From assembly GCA_036397815.1 (NCBI GenBank), contig DASWIE010000117.1:1-10943 (forward strand): 10,943 bases of DNA. The letters run 5' to 3'. Of the stretch, positions 9,934-10,943 are shown one piece after another. The first letter of the stretch is position 1. The number at the start of each line of letters is the position of its first letter. Below the pieces are notes generated by a model. That model worked only from the letters and a program-made list of their open reading frames with translations. It ran no database searches and was not told the origin of the DNA. Source of the stretch: DASQFY01 sp036397815. Its GTDB lineage: Bacteria; Chloroflexota; Limnocylindria; QHBO01. Made by a program: the position numbers and the translations under genes.

Positions 9934-10943
9934 ATGGCAACGGTGAAGCCGGTCATCCTGACCGTCGACGACGACGTCCTCGTCCTGCGCGCGGTCGAGC
10001 GTGACCTGCGCGCGCGCTACGGGAAGGACTTTCGCGTCGTGGCCGCGAGCTCCGGTGACGAGGCGCTGGAGGCCGTCCGCCAGCTGACGGTACGGGGCAG
10101 CTCGATCGGTCTCTTCATGGTCGACCAGCGCATGCCCAAGATGACCGGGATCGAGTTCCTGGCCCAGGCGATCGAGCTGCAGCCGGACGCCAAGCGGGTG
10201 CTGCTGACCGCGTATGCCGACACGGACGTGGCGATCCAGGCCATCAACGAGATCCAGCTGGACCACTACATCCTCAAGCCCTGGGACCCGCCGGAGGAGC
10301 ACCTCTATCCGATCACCGACGACCTGCTGGAGGATTGGAGCGCCAACTTCCGGCCCCCGTTCGAGGGCCTGCGGCTGCTCGCCGGCCGCTGGGCACCACG
10401 AGGCCATGAGATCCGCGACTACCTGACCCGCAACCAGGTGCCCTATGCCTGGCTCGACCCCGAAGCCGACGAGGAGGGCCGCCGGCTGGCGGCGTCACTG
10501 ACCGATGCGGAGGCTGACGAGCCCCTCGATCCGGCGATCCCGATCGTGCTCTTCCCGGACGGAACCTCGCTGCGCGACCCGACCACCCGCCAGATCGCGG
10601 AGAAGGTCGGCCTCCAGACGCGCGCCGCGCTGCCCTTCTACGACCTGGTGATCGTGGGCGGCGGGCCGGCCGGCCTGGCGGCCGCCGTGTACGGGGCGAG
10701 CGAGGGGCTGAAGACACTCTTGATCGAGCGAGAGGCTCCCGGCGGTCAGGCCGGAACGACCAGCCGAATCGAGAACTACCTCGGCTTCCCGGCGGGCCTG
10801 ACCGGCGGAGATCTTGCGCGCCGCGCGCTCGCCCAGGCGCGCCGGCTCGGCGCCGAGATCCTCTCGCCGCAGGAGGTGAGCGGGATCCGTCGCGAGGACC
10901 CGTATCGAGTCGTGGCGCTGGCCGAGGGCTCCGAGATCAGCTG
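9934..10943 (+). CDS. Fused response regulator / thioredoxin-like / thioredoxin-reductase-type FAD oxidoreductase (3' truncated)
   Basis: The frame is open from the ATG at 9934 to the window end (336 complete codons). Residues 1-125 are a CheY-like receiver: LTVDDD (D12, D13 acidic pocket), MVDQRMP with phospho-acceptor D64, LLTAYAD (T92) and ILKPW (K115). Residues about 140-228 form a thioredoxin/glutaredoxin-like domain (LLAGRWAPRGHEIRDYLTRNQVPYAWLD, AIPIVLFPDG) without a CxxC; WAPRGHE occupies its place. From about 237, LVIVGGGPAGLAAAVYGASEG and APGGQAGTTSRIENYLGFP are the FAD-binding and adjacent motifs of thioredoxin reductase; the NAD(P)H domain and any redox CxxC lie beyond the window. 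The architecture matches the known fused response regulator/thioredoxin-disulfide reductase type. Phosphorylation by a histidine kinase could tune disulfide or flavin redox; no kinase gene is in view. Confidence 0.93.
   Translation, partial: MATVKPVILTVDDDVLVLRAVERDLRARYGKDFRVVAASSGDEALEAVRQLTVRGSSIGLFMVDQRMPKMTGIEFLAQAIELQPDAKRVLLTAYADTDVAIQAINEIQLDHYILKPWDPPEEHLYPITDDLLEDWSANFRPPFEGLRLLAGRWAPRGHEIRDYLTRNQVPYAWLDPEADEEGRRLAASLTDAEADEPLDPAIPIVLFPDGTSLRDPTTRQIAEKVGLQTRAALPFYDLVIVGGGPAGLAAAVYGASEGLKTLLIEREAPGGQAGTTSRIENYLGFPAGLTGGDLARRALAQARRLGAEILSPQEVSGIRREDPYRVVALAEGSEIS

Overview
This is a GC-rich, densely coded bacterial window. No rRNA, tRNA, CRISPR array, transposase or phage gene was seen. 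Lineage cannot be fixed from one window. The best guess is a high-GC Chloroflexota (Limnocylindria / Ellin6529-like soil lineages), with Actinomycetota second. Reasons are the DUF5671-type repeat membrane protein, a PadR gene coupled to a 'WYPAPWRERYG' protein, several starts that look leaderless (TAnnnT just before ATG), and a PPi-type phosphofructokinase.

Layout. Position 1 to 287 is the 3' end of a CorA-type Mg2+ channel (+). It converges on a TfoX N-terminal-domain protein (676 to 308, -). A 580-bp divergent spacer follows, with a perfect 12-bp hairpin and a structured leader, and then an arrestin-fold protein (1257 to 2156, +). That gene shares its stop region with the end of a three-gene minus-strand operon: a 63-aa His/Cys protein (3622), an SRAP/YedK abasic-site protein (3396) and a stand-alone Pnkp-type polynucleotide kinase (2692), the last two joined by an ATGA overlap. 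Divergent from it is a phosphofructokinase with PPi-type residues (3756 to 4931, +). This overlaps tail to tail with a two-gene minus operon: an anchored NTF2-like protein (7126) and a six-repeat membrane protein (6624).

The 189-bp spacer at 7127-7315 carries five consecutive inverted repeats. One, CTATATCG-N5-CGATATAG, lies just downstream of a TTGACC -35 box and is a likely operator for the PadR-family gene after it (7316 to 7660, +). PadR is coupled by ATGA to an unusual protein with an N-terminal WYPxPWRxRYG segment, an internal twin-arginine membrane anchor and a C-terminal Rieske [2Fe-2S] domain (7657 to 8508). A compact nest of inverted and direct repeats fills the spacer before a FOXRED1-like FAD oxidoreductase (9858 to 8668, -). 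Divergent from that, running off the edge, is a response regulator / degenerate thioredoxin / thioredoxin-reductase fusion (9934 onward, +).

Functional themes are nucleic-acid end and abasic-site repair (SRAP plus kinase), redox and electron transfer (Rieske, FOXRED1-like, RR-TrxR), glycolysis and ion transport. Gene direction alternates block by block. Three of the four convergent junctions abut or overlap (20-bp gap, 4-bp overlap, 11-bp overlap) and carry no intrinsic terminator; the fourth holds the repeat nest. The most promising leads are the SRAP/kinase operon, the PadR to Tat-Rieske fusion with its palindrome-rich control region, and the structured intergenic elements.
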